DNA from: Apium graveolens
Lineage: Eukaryota; Streptophyta; Magnoliopsida; Apiales; Apiaceae
Direction: 5' to 3'
Assembly (NCBI RefSeq): GCF_009905375.1
Contig: NC_133649.1
Location: 228,298,999 to 228,362,998, forward strand
Length of the DNA: 64,000 nucleotides
Below, in pieces: positions 47,513 through 60,900 of this stretch (the first letter of the stretch is position 1; every line of letters starts with the position of its first letter). The notes beneath the pieces were generated by a model. That model did not search any database. It was not told the DNA's origin and saw only the letters and a program-made list of their open reading frames with translations. The translations under genes and the position numbers were made by a program.

Positions 47513-47914
47513 GTTTAATACCACTTTTCCTGCAATCTGATTAACTGTGAGCTATTCATTTTACACCATGTCCTTTACTTTTAAACTTTAATACAGTATG
47601 CCTTGACATTTTTGTATTGATGAACAAGGTCATATATATAGTGATGTTCAACTTCATGAGTTTTGCATCTAAGGTGATATTTTAAAATTTTCAATGGACA
47701 ACAAACATGGAAGAAGTCTACAAGAATTACTAACCTACTTTTTATCGACCCTACTAATTCCTCAAGGTATAATGTTTGTACATTCAGATGATAGGTAGAG
47801 ACGGCAGATTCTATAAAGCTCCCATGATAAGTGAAGCTATGCACTTTTTATTTGTATCAGATCCATTTTTAAAATATAGGTTGGTCTAAACCCTTATCTT
47901 GCACATGATTTCAG

Positions 47915-48020
47915 GCAGGCTTGTCTTCAATTGATTTGATAGTTGAAACTGAAACATATCGAGCAACCCCTGGTGGTACTGGATGTGTGAAAACCATAGG
48001 AAACTATGTTGTAGCAAGCT
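47915..48020 (+). pseudogene. Captured exon of a branched-chain aminotransferase gene
   Basis: After ATTTCAG an exon reads AGLSSIDLIVETETYRATPG then GTGCVKTIGNYVV. The ATPGGTG-VKTIGNY block is the conserved core of plastid branched-chain amino-acid aminotransferases. The second Gly of GTGG is Cys here. The PLP-lysine region is absent. Confidence 0.75.
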
Positions 48021-48659
48021 TACGTATTATTTCTTGCTGGTTAATGCATTATGGTATTGTTGCCTTCTTCACTTCTTCCTATATCTTTAGTTCTTCCTTC
48101 TTCTGTTAAATAACTAGACCTGAGGAATATAATGGGTGTAGGATGATACTTCTAGGGTGGTTTTGACAGTACAACTCTTCTGCATACATCCTTTGTTTCA
48201 AGGTTTCCCATACAGGGTCCATCTTTTATATTTCGTGCTCTAGTACTTGCAATATTTAACTCTCCCGATTTTGTGGGACTGAATGGAAATGTATGCTTTT
48301 TAACCTTACTTGTTTTTTTATAATTTGAATATTTAGAAGTCAAATGTAAGTCTGTGATTGTTACTATATTGAGGACATGGTATTGAGAAATCTGAATAAC
48401 TCAATATATAAATTTATGCTTCTAAGATTGATTCTTATGTATCAGGACCATATCTTATCACTGTTATCTACTTAGAAGTTACTTGATTTACAAATTTATA
48501 TTATAAATTCTGTTATACTCATTAGATCATTTTGTTTTAAAACTGATGTAAATCAACTAAAAACACATCACCTACTTAAACTAAAAATGATGTCAAAACT
48601 AACAAAACAAATCAAATTATAAGAAACAAAACGATGTCTAAAATGGTAAAACACATCAT

Positions 48660-49092
48660 TTTATAAAAGAAAATCTGAACAAAACTGATGTCTTACAACA
48701 TAATGTACATCGGTTTACCTTAGCACAACTGATGTTAAAGTTAAAGTTTCACATCGCTTTTGAAACTAAAACTGATGTTAAAGTAGTAGTTTAATATCGG
48801 TTCAAGGAGGACACCGATGTCTATAAGCTAAAACTTCTTGCATGTAATATGTTTGAAGTGCTATTTAACCTCAGATATACCATTTTTCACAATCTAATTG
48901 TAACCTTTTATTAAAAAAAAGGGCTATAAACCGATGTCAAATATACAGTTATACATCAGTTTTCAAAAACACCGATGTCTGGGGTGATCTTTAACATCAG
49001 TTAGAAACCGATGTCTAAGTCCCCCCCTTTCTCTACACATGCGAAGACATCGGTTCTGAAACAAAAAGACATCGGTTTATAACCGATTTCTA
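48660..49092 (+). repeat. Right subterminal repeats of the CACTA element
   Basis: Ten or so ACATCGGTTT/AACCGATGT or AACTGATGT variants are crowded in about 430 bases before the right end, mirroring the left side. Confidence 0.88.
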
Positions 49093-52000
49093 AGGCCATT
49101 TTTCTAGTAGTGTTTGATATCATAACGCGACAAAGTCTAAAAAAAATCAGTATATATATACTTTTCAAAATCTTTGAAACCCTCTGCCATGCATAATATA
49201 CACAGAGTTCCAGTTTATAACTGTATAAAAATATCGTTGCAAGGTGATCTCATATATCTAACCTTGTCTCAACGTTTTTTTCTAAAAATCTTTGTCATGC
49301 ATAAGATAATCATTTACTAGATATAAGTTGAAAAGGTGAAATTACAAGATACTCCAATATACTTATATCTTTTTCGAATACTACTTGAACTACCATCGTT
49401 TAAGGTATAAATAGTTCATCCCATAGATGAAGCTACAAGACAAAACTTGTATAGAATCAATCTTTGAAATATCATCAAAATAAAATGAAGTTATGAGATA
49501 CTTCATTTGATGAAAACATCATTTTTAAAACTCGACCCTGCCAACACTCAACAATCACCCAGCCATAGCCTTTCTATCGAAGTGCTCTGGGTAGTGTTAC
49601 AGAAATATCCAACTAGATGATGAACTCATGATGGGAGTTTGCCGCTCCAGGAAGACCACTCACGATGATCAGTCGCAGTAGTGCAACCCCACAATTTTCT
49701 ACATATAGAGGAGAACAGTCGGATTTACTTATCGACAGAACACTGGACTCCCAAGGAATGGACCGTCTTAGCGGAACTTCCGGGCCATTTGGGCCAATAA
49801 ATAAGGTTGGGCCGGCGTCACTCGACCACTTACACCACTCCTAGTTCAGATGAAATCCATGACTCTCAAACGTAAAGCTCGTCTCCCCTTTCCCCAAGTA
49901 GAAACTTGGCGATACGACTCTACCAAGAAGTCGAATCTAGTTGGAAAGAAAAACTCACCAATTTTTCCCCGGCGATGCCTGTTAATGGATCAAACTCATG
50001 CCAAGAATTTTACTTCCCGAGTGTTGGGTAAGTAATTAAAAAAAACTCTTTTATCAAAATAGCAACTTCATTGCGAATATAAAGATACATCACGGAGCCG
50101 GATCCCTCAGATTTTTGAGCGAGTATTTAAATCCCCTTCGAAAGGAAGATCTTAAATTTGAAAAAGAGTTTTGAGATCCGCTCTAACTTTCAAAAATATT
50201 TTTGATAAACTTTGAAATTTAAAGTAAGAATGATTTGATAGTATCAATCATTTCCCTAATACTTGGCGAATATTGAAACATTATTCTTTAAGAAAATAAA
50301 GAATTTTTTTTTATAAAATAAGCGGATTCATAAATATTCAACTAATATTCAACTAATATTCATTTATAAAAAATAGAATAAGTTTCATAAGTAGAAACTC
50401 TATTTAAATAATTAAAATAGTCTTTGATCGTGATAGGAATCTTAAATGAATATTCAAACAATTATATTCACTTATAATATAAAACTATCGAATAAACATT
50501 ATTCGATTAATAGTTTTGAAAACTATATAAATATAATATACTCAGGAACATCGTCCCCCGGTTTAGAAAAATGTTCAACTCTGGTTCCCCTATACTAAGG
50601 TTATACGTAAGTACTTCTTATCTCTAGCATAGGTATTATGCAGTTTATAATCAATTGAATCGACAATGAGATATTAAGATTATGAAACAGGCATGCATAT
50701 ATATATAAACATTTTCCAATATATCGCAAGATTTGCTAATAACAATCATGCACTTATCACAAGATAATGCATATACTTATATACATCACAACAACAGTTA
50801 TACAGGTAGAAAACTTGCCTGGGCGACCGGGGGTGGTAATAGGTATGATATGAGTCTGGTAACCTATAAACAACATATAAGCCAAAATTAAACCACGGTA
50901 TGTTAAGAAACTAGACTTTATCCCCTTAGACTCTAACGTTCGCTGCTGTGCTTAACGATTTTCATTAGTCGCTCGAGTACCCTCGACTCCACCATTTTTA
51001 TAAAATTAACCATTAAAAGTTTTAAGGCAACTCTTTCGCGAGTACTTTACCAACTGCCTAATCCCCCTTACATAACTGTTTCATAATCCAATAGTCTTTT
51101 AAGGGCCATAAACAAGGTTTCAAAATTAAGCGAGGGGTAAAGGTTCGTTCGTGAAACACAGTAACTTAAAACGGTCGTTTCTCCTAAACTGTAAATCGGA
51201 TCTAAGTGAACCACATACCAAAACAAAGCCTACGACACAATCTAGCTAAAACTGTTGAAGTTACAGTTTAGTCAGTGAAGTTTCCGATCCGAATGCTAGG
51301 CATAAATAGTCTATGTGTACACGGGTGTTACGACGACTATGTTTACATGATTTCCAAATCATACCAATCCAACTACCAATCAACAAAAACTCAAGATAAA
51401 CATCTATGCTACTGATTTCAGTCATAATAATCCTAAGAATCACAATCCAATCCATATCATACTATCTTCGAAATTAACTAAACTACTTAATCAATCAAGG
51501 TTCAGATCATGCTTAATCTCTCATCCACTAACAATCATCAACACATTATTAACAATCCAAACCATACAACCTTAAAAACTTATTAGACCTACTGATTTCT
51601 AAGGGTTCAAGAGCTTTATACCTTTCTTGGAGAGTGGGGATTCACTTGGAAGCTTCAAGGAGTGCTTATATGGCCTTATGAAGCTTAGATCTTCAATGGA
51701 ACCTAAGAAAACCAAAACACAACTAACTTGGTTACTATTCACTCTCCACTAAAATGATTTGTTTGATCTAGCAAACCTTGGACTCAAGAACTCAAACTAC
51801 TTACTTTTCTTAGTTATGAAATATAGGATCCAAAGAAACAAACCTTGTAATTTTTCATGGAGTATAGCTTGTGTTTTGAATTTTTAATTCACCATTTTTA
51901 TGAAAACTCGAAGTGTAGAAGATAAAATGGGGGGGGAGAAGGTTGTTTTATTTTATTGATCTTTGTGCATAAAAATGCTTGGTTGATATCAATCCTTGGC

Positions 52001-52420
52001 TAAATATCTTGCAAATTGCTTGTATCATCTTGCCTACCTCATCATCTTTCCACTTGTCCAATCCTCATGGTGTGATGATGTCACCTTGTCTTTTAACCAC
52101 ATGTTTTAGCTTCTCTTGGAAGCTTCCTTCCCATGCTACTGGCATGTGCTTATCCCTTGGCCTCTTATTTATTTTTCGGTTCGCTTAACCCTTGTTCTCG
52201 TTGATCGTTTGAGGGATCATATTCAGGACCTTATTACTTGGGCTTCCCTAAACCTCTCTTAATATCTTATATTCCTTTTAATGATCCTCTATTATAATCC
52301 TTGAATGTAAATCTTTTTAATCATGTTACCTTGTACTCAATCCTTTCGGTATCTGGTGGATTTTTCATGAAAAATCAAAGTGTCTGAATGCGAATTCTGA
52401 CGACCTTTACTGTGATGACC

Positions 52421-54954
52421 TTAATCTGAGGTTAGGAAATGAAGACTCACACACCAGTAAACTAATAATATCAACAGATATAATAAACCCCGATTAAATA
52501 CTAACATGATCTAAACATGATTAAGTTTGAGACAATATTGCAACTACCAACCAAAATAAATAAATTACAACCCAAAATATTAATGAATTTAATTTATTCG
52601 ATTCCGAAATGGAATTGACAGATAACCCACTGTATCTGAACCAACTTAAAGAATCCTTCCAACTACTATGCTTGCTCACACACACTGCTACCTGCTTTTG
52701 CATCTGGAAACCTATGACACGGTAGGGACTGCAAGGAACACTCATGCGAGCTGAACGCCTAAGTCTGGCCATCTCTTGCTTAACTGCCATGGTTAGATCA
52801 AAGAAAATATATATGAGCCAAACGCTCAGCAAGTAACTACATAGCAGTTCTTATAAATCAATAATAATAACAATAGAAAAATATGAGGCATTCTACTTTT
52901 AAATCTCTAGGTAGCAGATTTTTGTCTTTGGGCTATAAAAGGGTTATGAGGAAAGGTTTGGGCTTTCAGGAATCAAGGCTCAAGATAGGGTGAAAGCCGA
53001 CATTCATCACAAATCATTAACTGGATCTGAAAGGATCTTTCAAATGGAAAACAAGAATCAATTCAACTATGGGAATCAATTATATGATTGACAACAATAT
53101 CAGAAGGTAAATCAATAATATGAAATCTCAAATAAAAGATCAAGTCTTTAATAAGTGAATAGAATTGGAAATCTGCACGGCGCTATGAGAAATGAGGGGT
53201 GATCAGCCCGCATCAAAGCTCTGAACCACATAACAAGTGATTCACAACTATTGAGGATCCTCGACACACATTGGCCATATAAAACCATCAGGCTCCCCGC
53301 TACTGAGGTTTTAAAAATATAACAGTGACTCGCGCCTCAGTCTTATTAGAAAAATACCATCCAATTCCTTGTAATCAATTCATTTCAAATCAAAGGGGTT
53401 CTTGATCAAGGACAAGATAACAAGTGTATGTATTGTTAAGGTTCAAGTGACAAGTTGTCTAAAATGAGGGAATGTTATTAAGATCAGGGTTTCCAAAAGA
53501 ACTAATTCAAATTTATGAGGAGTTTAGGGTTCACATCATATATTAAGGGACTATTGTAGGGTATTCAAGTTAATGAAGAATTCAGGTTACTCAAGACATT
53601 TTGCAAGGGAATTCATAAAGGTTCTCTTAGGGTTTACGAGATCATAGGGTGGCAAAGGAAATAGGCAATGTAATCGGGTATGAATCAATCAAGTGGTTGT
53701 AAACGGTCAAGCAGGATTCAAGAACAAGTTATCACAAGAATCAATATTAGGGTTTCTCAAAAATCAATAACAGGTGTATCACAAGTATATAAAAAGGGAT
53801 CATTACTTTATCATTGTATTAGCAGTATCAATTCATAAGACAAGGAAGAGTTACTTGCCTTAAATCGCTTTCCTGCTTTACTGAAATTGAAACTGAACTA
53901 CTGCCACATAAGTTTCCTTTCCCTTTTCTAGCCTGAATGCCTCCACTATTTGAATCTACAATCCTGAATGCCTTCGCTATCTGAATCTACAATCCAAACA
54001 TAATCCCTAATTAGATACTTATTTGCACTCGACATTCCCCGAACGTCTAACGATTATCCCAACTCGCATTGAAGCTTAACTTATATACACGGGTATAATC
54101 ACTGAATATTCACATTGCACTTAGTAGTATATACTTATATACTTAACTCGTATATTCAAGCATAATTATAGAGTACTCATATAACACATATCAAGTATAT
54201 ACTTGTATACTTAATTCTATATCTTAACAAAACAATCATGATCTAAATAACTCGATAACCAAACAACTATTCCTTCATTTTTAACTATAAAATTCGAACC
54301 AAAACAAATGGTACCAAGCCAAGAAATCAACATGCAACCACTTAACTTGACATGCAACTAACCAAACATCTTTTAAACACCAAATCAATCTTACACAAAC
54401 CATATAATTAGACTCTAAAATTAAATTGACCAAACAACTTAAATCAACCCTTTTTAATACCATATACCATTCGGCTTTTTCAATAAAATACAAACAATTT
54501 ATCAAATAACAACATGCAAGGTTCCATTTACATTTTAAACCTATTTCAATCCATTCCAAACAAGAACACTTCTTGAAATCATATCTTTTAAATCAAAAAC
54601 TGAACCAAAACATTATTTTTGAACAAAATCTTAACATGCATAAATCCAATCATTTATTCCTTTGAAAACCGAATAAAATCCATGCTTTTAATAATCAAAA
54701 CTTAACTTATTCATACTTATCTACTCACACATCCAATATAAACCAAATTATATTTCCAAATTAAACAATAACCCAATTAACAACAAAATAACTTATATAA
54801 TCGACATGCAATCAATCAACTCAACATGCAATAATCTAAATCATAAATCCAACTTAATTAAACCCATGATCTAATCATTTAACCCATATTCTTTCTAAAC
54901 CAAACAAATATATAACTTGATTATACTTAGGACTATACATGCATGCAAGGAAAC
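52421..54954. repeat. Non-coding repeat, probably a second long LTR
   Basis: About 2.5 kb without a believable ORF. It begins near GGAAATGAAGACTCACACACC and includes CCAAACGCTCAGCAAGTAAC and GATCAGCCCGCATCAAAG blocks. It resembles LTRs of large plant gypsy elements in texture, not in any domain I can show. Element C starts at its right edge. Confidence 0.35.
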
Positions 54955-55560
54955 TGTTAGATAATTTGTGATGGCATGTGTAATATGATTTGTGTTTAAG
55001 TTTTCAGATCTTACTTAACAGGACAAATCAGTACTTAACTGGAAATCAGTACTTATACTGAAGTCAAGACTTAAGATATCAGAACTTAAGTTATCAGGAG
55101 ATATTTATCAGGAGATAATATCAGGACTAAAGGTGACTTTCAGATAAGGTAGACGGTTGATTGAAAGGAAAGAAGATCGAGACTAAGATAGAAAGAAACA
55201 TGCATGAAGAAAAAATTCTATGAAGAATAGAATACTAGGAAGAAAAGATAACTAGTTGATATATTTTAGGAAGCAGAATTATATTCCATATCAATTAGAA
55301 CATTATCTTGTAACTATGTAGTATATAAACACAGACATAGGGTTTACACTATATGTGTTATCTTAATCAAAGTTATTATTCTTTGTAACCCTAGCAGCTC
55401 TCGTGATAATTTATTCATCACTGAGAGAGGACAGTTCCATATTGTAATAGAGTTTATTGTGTTGAATAAAATCTATATTTTGTTACTTGAGTTCTTATAT
55501 TCGATTTGATTATAGTAAACACTGTATTCAACCCCCTTCTACAGTGTGTGTGACCTAACA
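54955..55560 (+). repeat. 5' LTR of element C
   Basis: It runs from TGTTAGATAATTTG to GTGACCTAACA with TGTTAG/CTAACA inverted ends. It contains AATCAGTACTT and ATCAGAACTT words (55025-55095), TATATAAAC (about 55321-55329, a candidate TATA box), a stem-loop (55398-55427) and TTGAATAAA, a likely poly(A) signal. Confidence 0.92.
55398..55427 (+). other. Stem-loop in the R/U5 part of the family C LTR
   Basis: CTCTCGTGAT pairs with ATCACTGAGAG (one bulged T) around a 9-base loop. The solo LTR of the same family has CTCTTAGTGAT pairing perfectly with ATCACTAAGAG at 25365-25393. Stem bases differ between copies yet pairing is kept. Confidence 0.65.
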
Positions 55561-55562
55561 AG

Positions 55563-55574
55563 TGGTATCAGAGC
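55563..55574 (+). other. Primer-binding site of element C (tRNA-iMet)
   Basis: TGGTATCAGAGC lies two bases after the LTR and is complementary to the 3' end of initiator-Met tRNA. Confidence 0.93.
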
Positions 55575-55709
55575 TTATATGTTACCACACATACAGTTTA
55601 AGATCCAAAAACAATAATATCTGAAACAGAAACTCCAACCAAGCCCACCAAAACTGAAGAAACTCCAAAAACCATAACCCATAGTCGATATGAGACTATA
55701 AGAGTTCCC

Positions 55710-57962
55710 ATGTTGAGACCTTCTGAGTATTCCATATGGAAAGTGAAGATGGCTATGTTTATGGAAGCTACAGATCCAGAATATCTTGACAGGATTAATG
55801 AAGGGCCACATATGCCAACCAAACTCTCCGTGGAAGTCGCAGGTCAGCCAGCAAAGTCTGTACCAAAGGAGAAAAATGATTACACTGCTGAAGATATCTC
55901 ATTGATTGCAAAGGATGCAAAGGTAAGACACTTGCTGCATAGTGCCATTAATAATGTCATGTCAAACAGGGTTATTCAATGCAAGACTGTAAAAGAGATA
56001 TGGGATGCTTTGGAAACAAGGTGTCAGGGAACTGATTCAATCAAGAAGAACAGGAAAACTATACTCACTCAAGAGTATGAGCACTTTGACTCAAAGCCTG
56101 ATGAGTCATTAACTGATTTATATGACAGATTTGTCAAACTCTTGAATAATTTGTCACTAGTTGACAAAGAGTATGATATTGAAGATTCAAATCTTAAATT
56201 CCTGTCAGCTCTTCCTGAAAGATGGGATTTGAAGGCCACAATAATAAGAGACAACTATAATCTTGATGAAACAACTCTTGATGAAATTTATGGGATGCTC
56301 AAGACTCATGAACTTGAGATGGAACAAGGAAACAAGAGGAATGGAAGAAAGTCAAGGACAGTTGCCTTTGTGGCTGAGGAGGAAAGTCCGAAAGTTGCTG
56401 CCTCAAAAAAAGGCAAGGGAAAGGCTCTCATCACAAAGTCTGATACTGAGTCATCAAGTTCTGATAGTGATGATGACTCAGAAATGGAAAGTATACCTGA
56501 GATGGACCCTGATGAAGAGATGATGAAGCTGTGTGCTCTTATGGTGAAAGGAATCACAAAGATTGCATAGAGGAAATTCAGGAGAGGAAAGAAGTCTTCC
56601 AGGAAAGGTGCAAGTTCTGATAAGAAAGGTTTCAGAAAATCTGAAGGCAAAGGAGGAAAGTCTGACAGAGGAGATTACTCAAATGTTAAATACTACAACT
56701 GTGGTGAGAAAGGCCACATATCTCCTGATTGCAGAAAAGGGAAGAGTGACAATGGCAAGGCTCTTGTCACAAAGAAGAAAAGCTGGTCAGATGCTTCAGA
56801 TTCTGAGGATGAGGAAAACTATGCCTTGATGGCAAATGCTGATAGCAGTTCTGATACTGTTGATAGCAGTTCTGATACTGCTGACTTAAAGGTACCTCAA
56901 ACTACTTATGCCTTTCATACTGATGATATTACTGAGTTGAGAAGATATCTTAAAACCATGTTCATTAGTTATAAAGATCAAACTTTAACATGTGAAAGAT
57001 TAACTTCTGAAAATCTTGCTTATAAAAAGAGGAATGATTATTTAGAAAAAGACTTATTCATGTTCCATCAAACTCAGAAAAATAGAGATGATGCCTTTTA
57101 TGTTAGGGATGAAGTGCTAAAAATAAATGAATCTCTAAAAATTGAGTTAGAAAAGGAAAGAGAGATTATCAGGACTTGGACTAACTTTGGTAAAGCAACT
57201 CATGATATTCTTAGTAGTGGATACTGGAAAGAGGGCTTAGGTTATGGAGATGATAAGAACAGTAAGGGAACTGTAGAAACTGAGCCTATAGTTGTTAAAC
57301 AAAAACCAAAGGTAAATCCTGTTAAGTTTATAACTACAAAGTTTGATATTGAGAAATCAGAAGTTAAGGAGAAATTAACTTCTGACAAACCTAAACAATA
57401 TAAGCCAACTGAAGTTAACATAGGCTTAATGACTAAGAAGCAGCTTAAGCATAAGTCGAAACAGGTTAAAAATGTAAACAAGGTAAAGCCGCTTAGGAAA
57501 AATAGGAATGGAAAGGAAGGTGTGAACAAAAGTAACAATTATAAGCCTGTTCCTAATGCTCCTAGAAAAACATGTCATAACTGTGGAAATTCTAACCATC
57601 TTGCTTCTTTTTGCAAGAAGAATAAGAACATAAACTCCTTACCCTCAAAGTCAGGAGCTAAGAGTCAGTATGTTAGATATAAGCCACAAAATTCTTGTTT
57701 TCATTGTGGTAGTTTATGGCATTCCATTTATACTTGTAAGGAAAATCATAGTTTGTACTATGATTATTATCAAATAAAACCTTCTTTAAAGAAAGTTAGC
57801 ATTATTCCTTCTAGTGTAAGTTCTGATGCAAAGTCTGATATTGCAAATTCTGATAAGAAAATTGTTAACATAAACTCTGATGTTAAATCTTCTGCGAATG
57901 TTAACAAACTTAATAAGGCCAAAGGATCCAAGCAAGTATGGGTCCTTAAAACTAATCATTAG
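55710..57962 (+). pseudogene. Element C gag with an internal stop and three zinc-knuckle sites
   Basis: One frame of 751 codons is broken by a single TAG (56568-56570). Gag starts MLRPSEYSIWKVKMAMF with a UBN2-type core (YDRFVKLLNNLS). The first knuckle (about 56695-56735) reads YYNCGEKGHISPDC, its first Cys replaced by Tyr. Two further complete knuckles follow: CHNCGNSNHLASFC (about 57572-57613) and CFHCGSLWHSIYTC (about 57695-57736). Between them lies a Lys-rich helical region. SSSD runs near 56845-56880 come from AGTTCTGAT words. It ends WVLKTNH-stop, directly before protease coding. Confidence 0.85.
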
Positions 57963-60900
57963 TTGTCTTTGTGATTGCAGGGCAACAGGAAAAACATCAT
58001 AATTCTGGACAGTGGATGTTCAGGACATATGACTGGAAATCAAGCCCTGCTATCAGACTTTGTGGAGAAAGCTGGCCCAGGTGTTTCTTATGGAGATGGC
58101 AATATGGGAAAAACTCTGGGATATGGCAATATCAATCTTGGGAATGTCATCATTAAAAAGTAGCTCTGGTCTCAGGACTTAAACACAATCTGCTGAGTGT
58201 TAGTCAAATCTGTGACAGAGGTTATCATGTGGATTTCTTTGAAAAACACTGCGAAGTTGTAAGCAAATCTACAGGCAAAGTTGTTCTGAAAGGATACAGA
58301 CATGGTAACATTTATGAAGCCAAGTTTTCAACAAATACTGATGGTTCTGCAATCTGTCTGTTGAGTAGCATCAATTGAAGAAAGCTGGAATTGGCACAAG
58401 AAACTCTCTCAATTAAATTTAAACAATATAAATGAACTAGTCAAGAAAGATCTTGTGAGAGGACTGCCAAAATCAGTATTTGCTCCTGATGGCCTTTGTG
58501 ATTCTTGTCAGAAGGCAAAACAAAGAAAATCTTCATTCAAGAGCAAGAATGAATCATCAATTCTTGAGCCTTATCACCTACTACATGTTGATCTATTTGG
58601 TCCAATTAATGTCATGTCTATTGCAAAGAAGAAATATGTTATGGTCATAGTGGATGAGTTCACCAGATACACATGGGTGTATTTCTTGCACACAAAAAGT
58701 GAAATTGCATCTATCTTTATTGATCATGTCAAACAACTGGATAAATTGGTCAAAGACTCTGTGAAAATCATAAGGAGTGATAATGGCACTGAGTTCAAGA
58801 ATTTGATTATGGAAGAGTTCTGCAAAAACCATGGAATAAAGCAGGAATTTTCTGCTCCTGGAACTCCACAGCAAAATGAAGTTGTTGAAAGAAAGAATAG
58901 AACTCTTATTGAAGCTGCACGAACTATGCTTGATGAAGCAAAGTTACCAACCTACTTTTGGGCTGAAGCTGTGCAGACTGCTTATTTTACTCAAAATGCA
59001 ACACTTATCAACAAGCATGGAAAAACACCATATGAGATGGTGAAGAAAAAGAAGGCAAATCTGAAGTATTTTCATGTATTTGGATGCAAGTGTTTTGTTC
59101 TTAAGACTCATCCTGAACAGCTATCCAAATTTGATCTAAAAGCTGATGAATGAATTTTTGTTGGATATCCACTTTCTATAAAAGCCTTCAGAGTCTACAA
59201 TTTAAGAACAAGGGTTGTCATGGAATCTATAAATGTCTCTTTTGATGATAAGAAGATTACTGGACTTGAAGATTTCAATGATTATGATCAGCTGAGATTC
59301 GCAAACTCTGATGGATTAAACTCTGATGTTATTGAAACGGTGGTGAATACGCCAAAGGAAGATGCACCTGTGCAGGGGGAGAATATTGAAGATCCAACCA
59401 CATCTCAAGAAACATCAGAACCTACAACAGGCTCTTCAAGTTCTGATAGGCCAAGTTCTGATAATTCTGGAAACTCATGTTCTGATATTTCTGGAAACTC
59501 AAATTATGAAGGATCCAACTCAGAGAGCATAATTTCAGGGGGAGCATCAGAAAATGTTGATGGAGACAACATGGATTATGGGGGAGCATCCAGTTCTAGA
59601 GATAACCTTCCATCTGCAAGGAAGTGGACTAAAGCACATACACCTGACTTAATTATTGGAAATCCTGATGCAGGTGTCAGAACTAGAACAGCTACATCAA
59701 ACGAATGTCTCTATCATTCTTTTCTATCTTAGACTGAACCAAAGAAAGTGGAAGAAGCTCTTCAAGATGCTGATTGGGTGCAAGTAATGCAGGAAGAGTT
59801 AAATGAATTTGAAAGAAATAAAGTCTGGACCCTAGTGCCAAGACCAAAGAATAGGTCTGTTGTTGGTACAAAGTGGGTGTTCAGAAACAAAACTGACAGT
59901 GATGACATAATTACAAGGAATAAAGCAAGGCTGGTTGCAAAAGGATACTCTCAACAGGAGGGAATTGATTATGATAAAACATTTGCACCAGTTGCTTGAT
60001 TGGAAGCCATAATGATATTTTTGGCTTATGCTGTTCACAAGAAGTTTAAAGTCTTTCAAATGGATGTGAAAAGTGCTTTTCTCAACGGAGAATTGGAAGA
60101 AGAGGTATATGTTGAACAACCTCCAGGCTTTGTAGATCCCAAATTTCCCAATCATGTCTACAGGCTTGATAAAGCACTTTATGGCCTTAAGCAAGCTCCA
60201 AAAGCATGGTATGAGACTTTAGCTCAGTTTCTTCTGGAAAGTAGATTTAACAGAGGGACTATTGACAAAACCTTATTCTATCTCAACCATGGAAATGACT
60301 TACTTTTGGTGCAAATATATGTTGATGATATCATTTTTGGTTCTACAAATGACAGACTTTGTAAGAAGTTTGCCAAACTGATGCAGTCAAGATATCAAAT
60401 GAGTATGATGAGAGAACTTAACTATTTTCTGGGCCTTCAAGTCAGGCAGAATGAAGAAGGAACTTTTATTTATCAATCTAAGAACACCAGAATTTTTTTG
60501 AAAAAGTTTGGAATGCAAGATTGTTCAAGTGCATCCACTCCTATGGACACTGCAACAAAGTTGGATAAGGATACTGGTAAATCAGTAGATATTACTGATT
60601 ACAGAGGTATGATTGGCTCTCTACTCTATCTAACTGCAAGTAGACCTGATATAATGTAAGCTACCTGTCTTTGTGCAAGATTTTAAGCAGATCCAAGAGA
60701 ACCTCAATTAATAGCTATGAAAAGAATTTTCAAGTACCTTAAGGGTACAGCTGATCTGGGATTGTGGTATCCTAGAGAATCAGACTTTAAGCTAATAGGT
60801 TACTCGGATGCAGATTTTGCATGGTGCAAAATTGACAGGAAAAGCACAAGTGGAAGCTGCCTATTTCTTGGAGGCATATTGGTTTCTTGGTTTAGCAAGA

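Larger units (their letters stand above)
45008..49112. mobile_element. Non-autonomous CACTA (En/Spm) transposon carrying gene fragments
   Basis: The left end CACTACTAGAAATAG and right end TTTTTCTAGTAGTG are inverted repeats of CACTA type, flanked by TTT on both sides (45005-45007, 49113-49115). Both subterminal regions are packed with ACATCGGTT/AACCGATGT words, which in this superfamily bind transposase. The 4105-base interior encodes no TNPA/TNPD-like transposase. It holds exon-like pieces of several unrelated plant genes (below). It would need a transposase in trans. Gene capture by CACTA elements is known in plants. Confidence 0.92.
44462..52420 (+). repeat. Long non-coding gypsy-like LTR sequence, split by a CACTA transposon
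   Basis: It starts TATAACACCCTTAAATTTGG inside element B's third ORF and contains GTCACGAG and AGGGTGAGCAA blocks shared with the repeat at 21484. It resumes after the CACTA element at 49113 and continues as non-coding sequence. No gag or pol domain was found. Without the transposon it is about 3.8 kb. It is probably a long solo LTR or a non-autonomous element; the right border near 52420 and the target duplication are uncertain. Confidence 0.4.

Noticed and set aside
45008..49112. Functional host gene in this interval
   Set aside because: Pieces come from unrelated families, are each incomplete and lie within CACTA ends.
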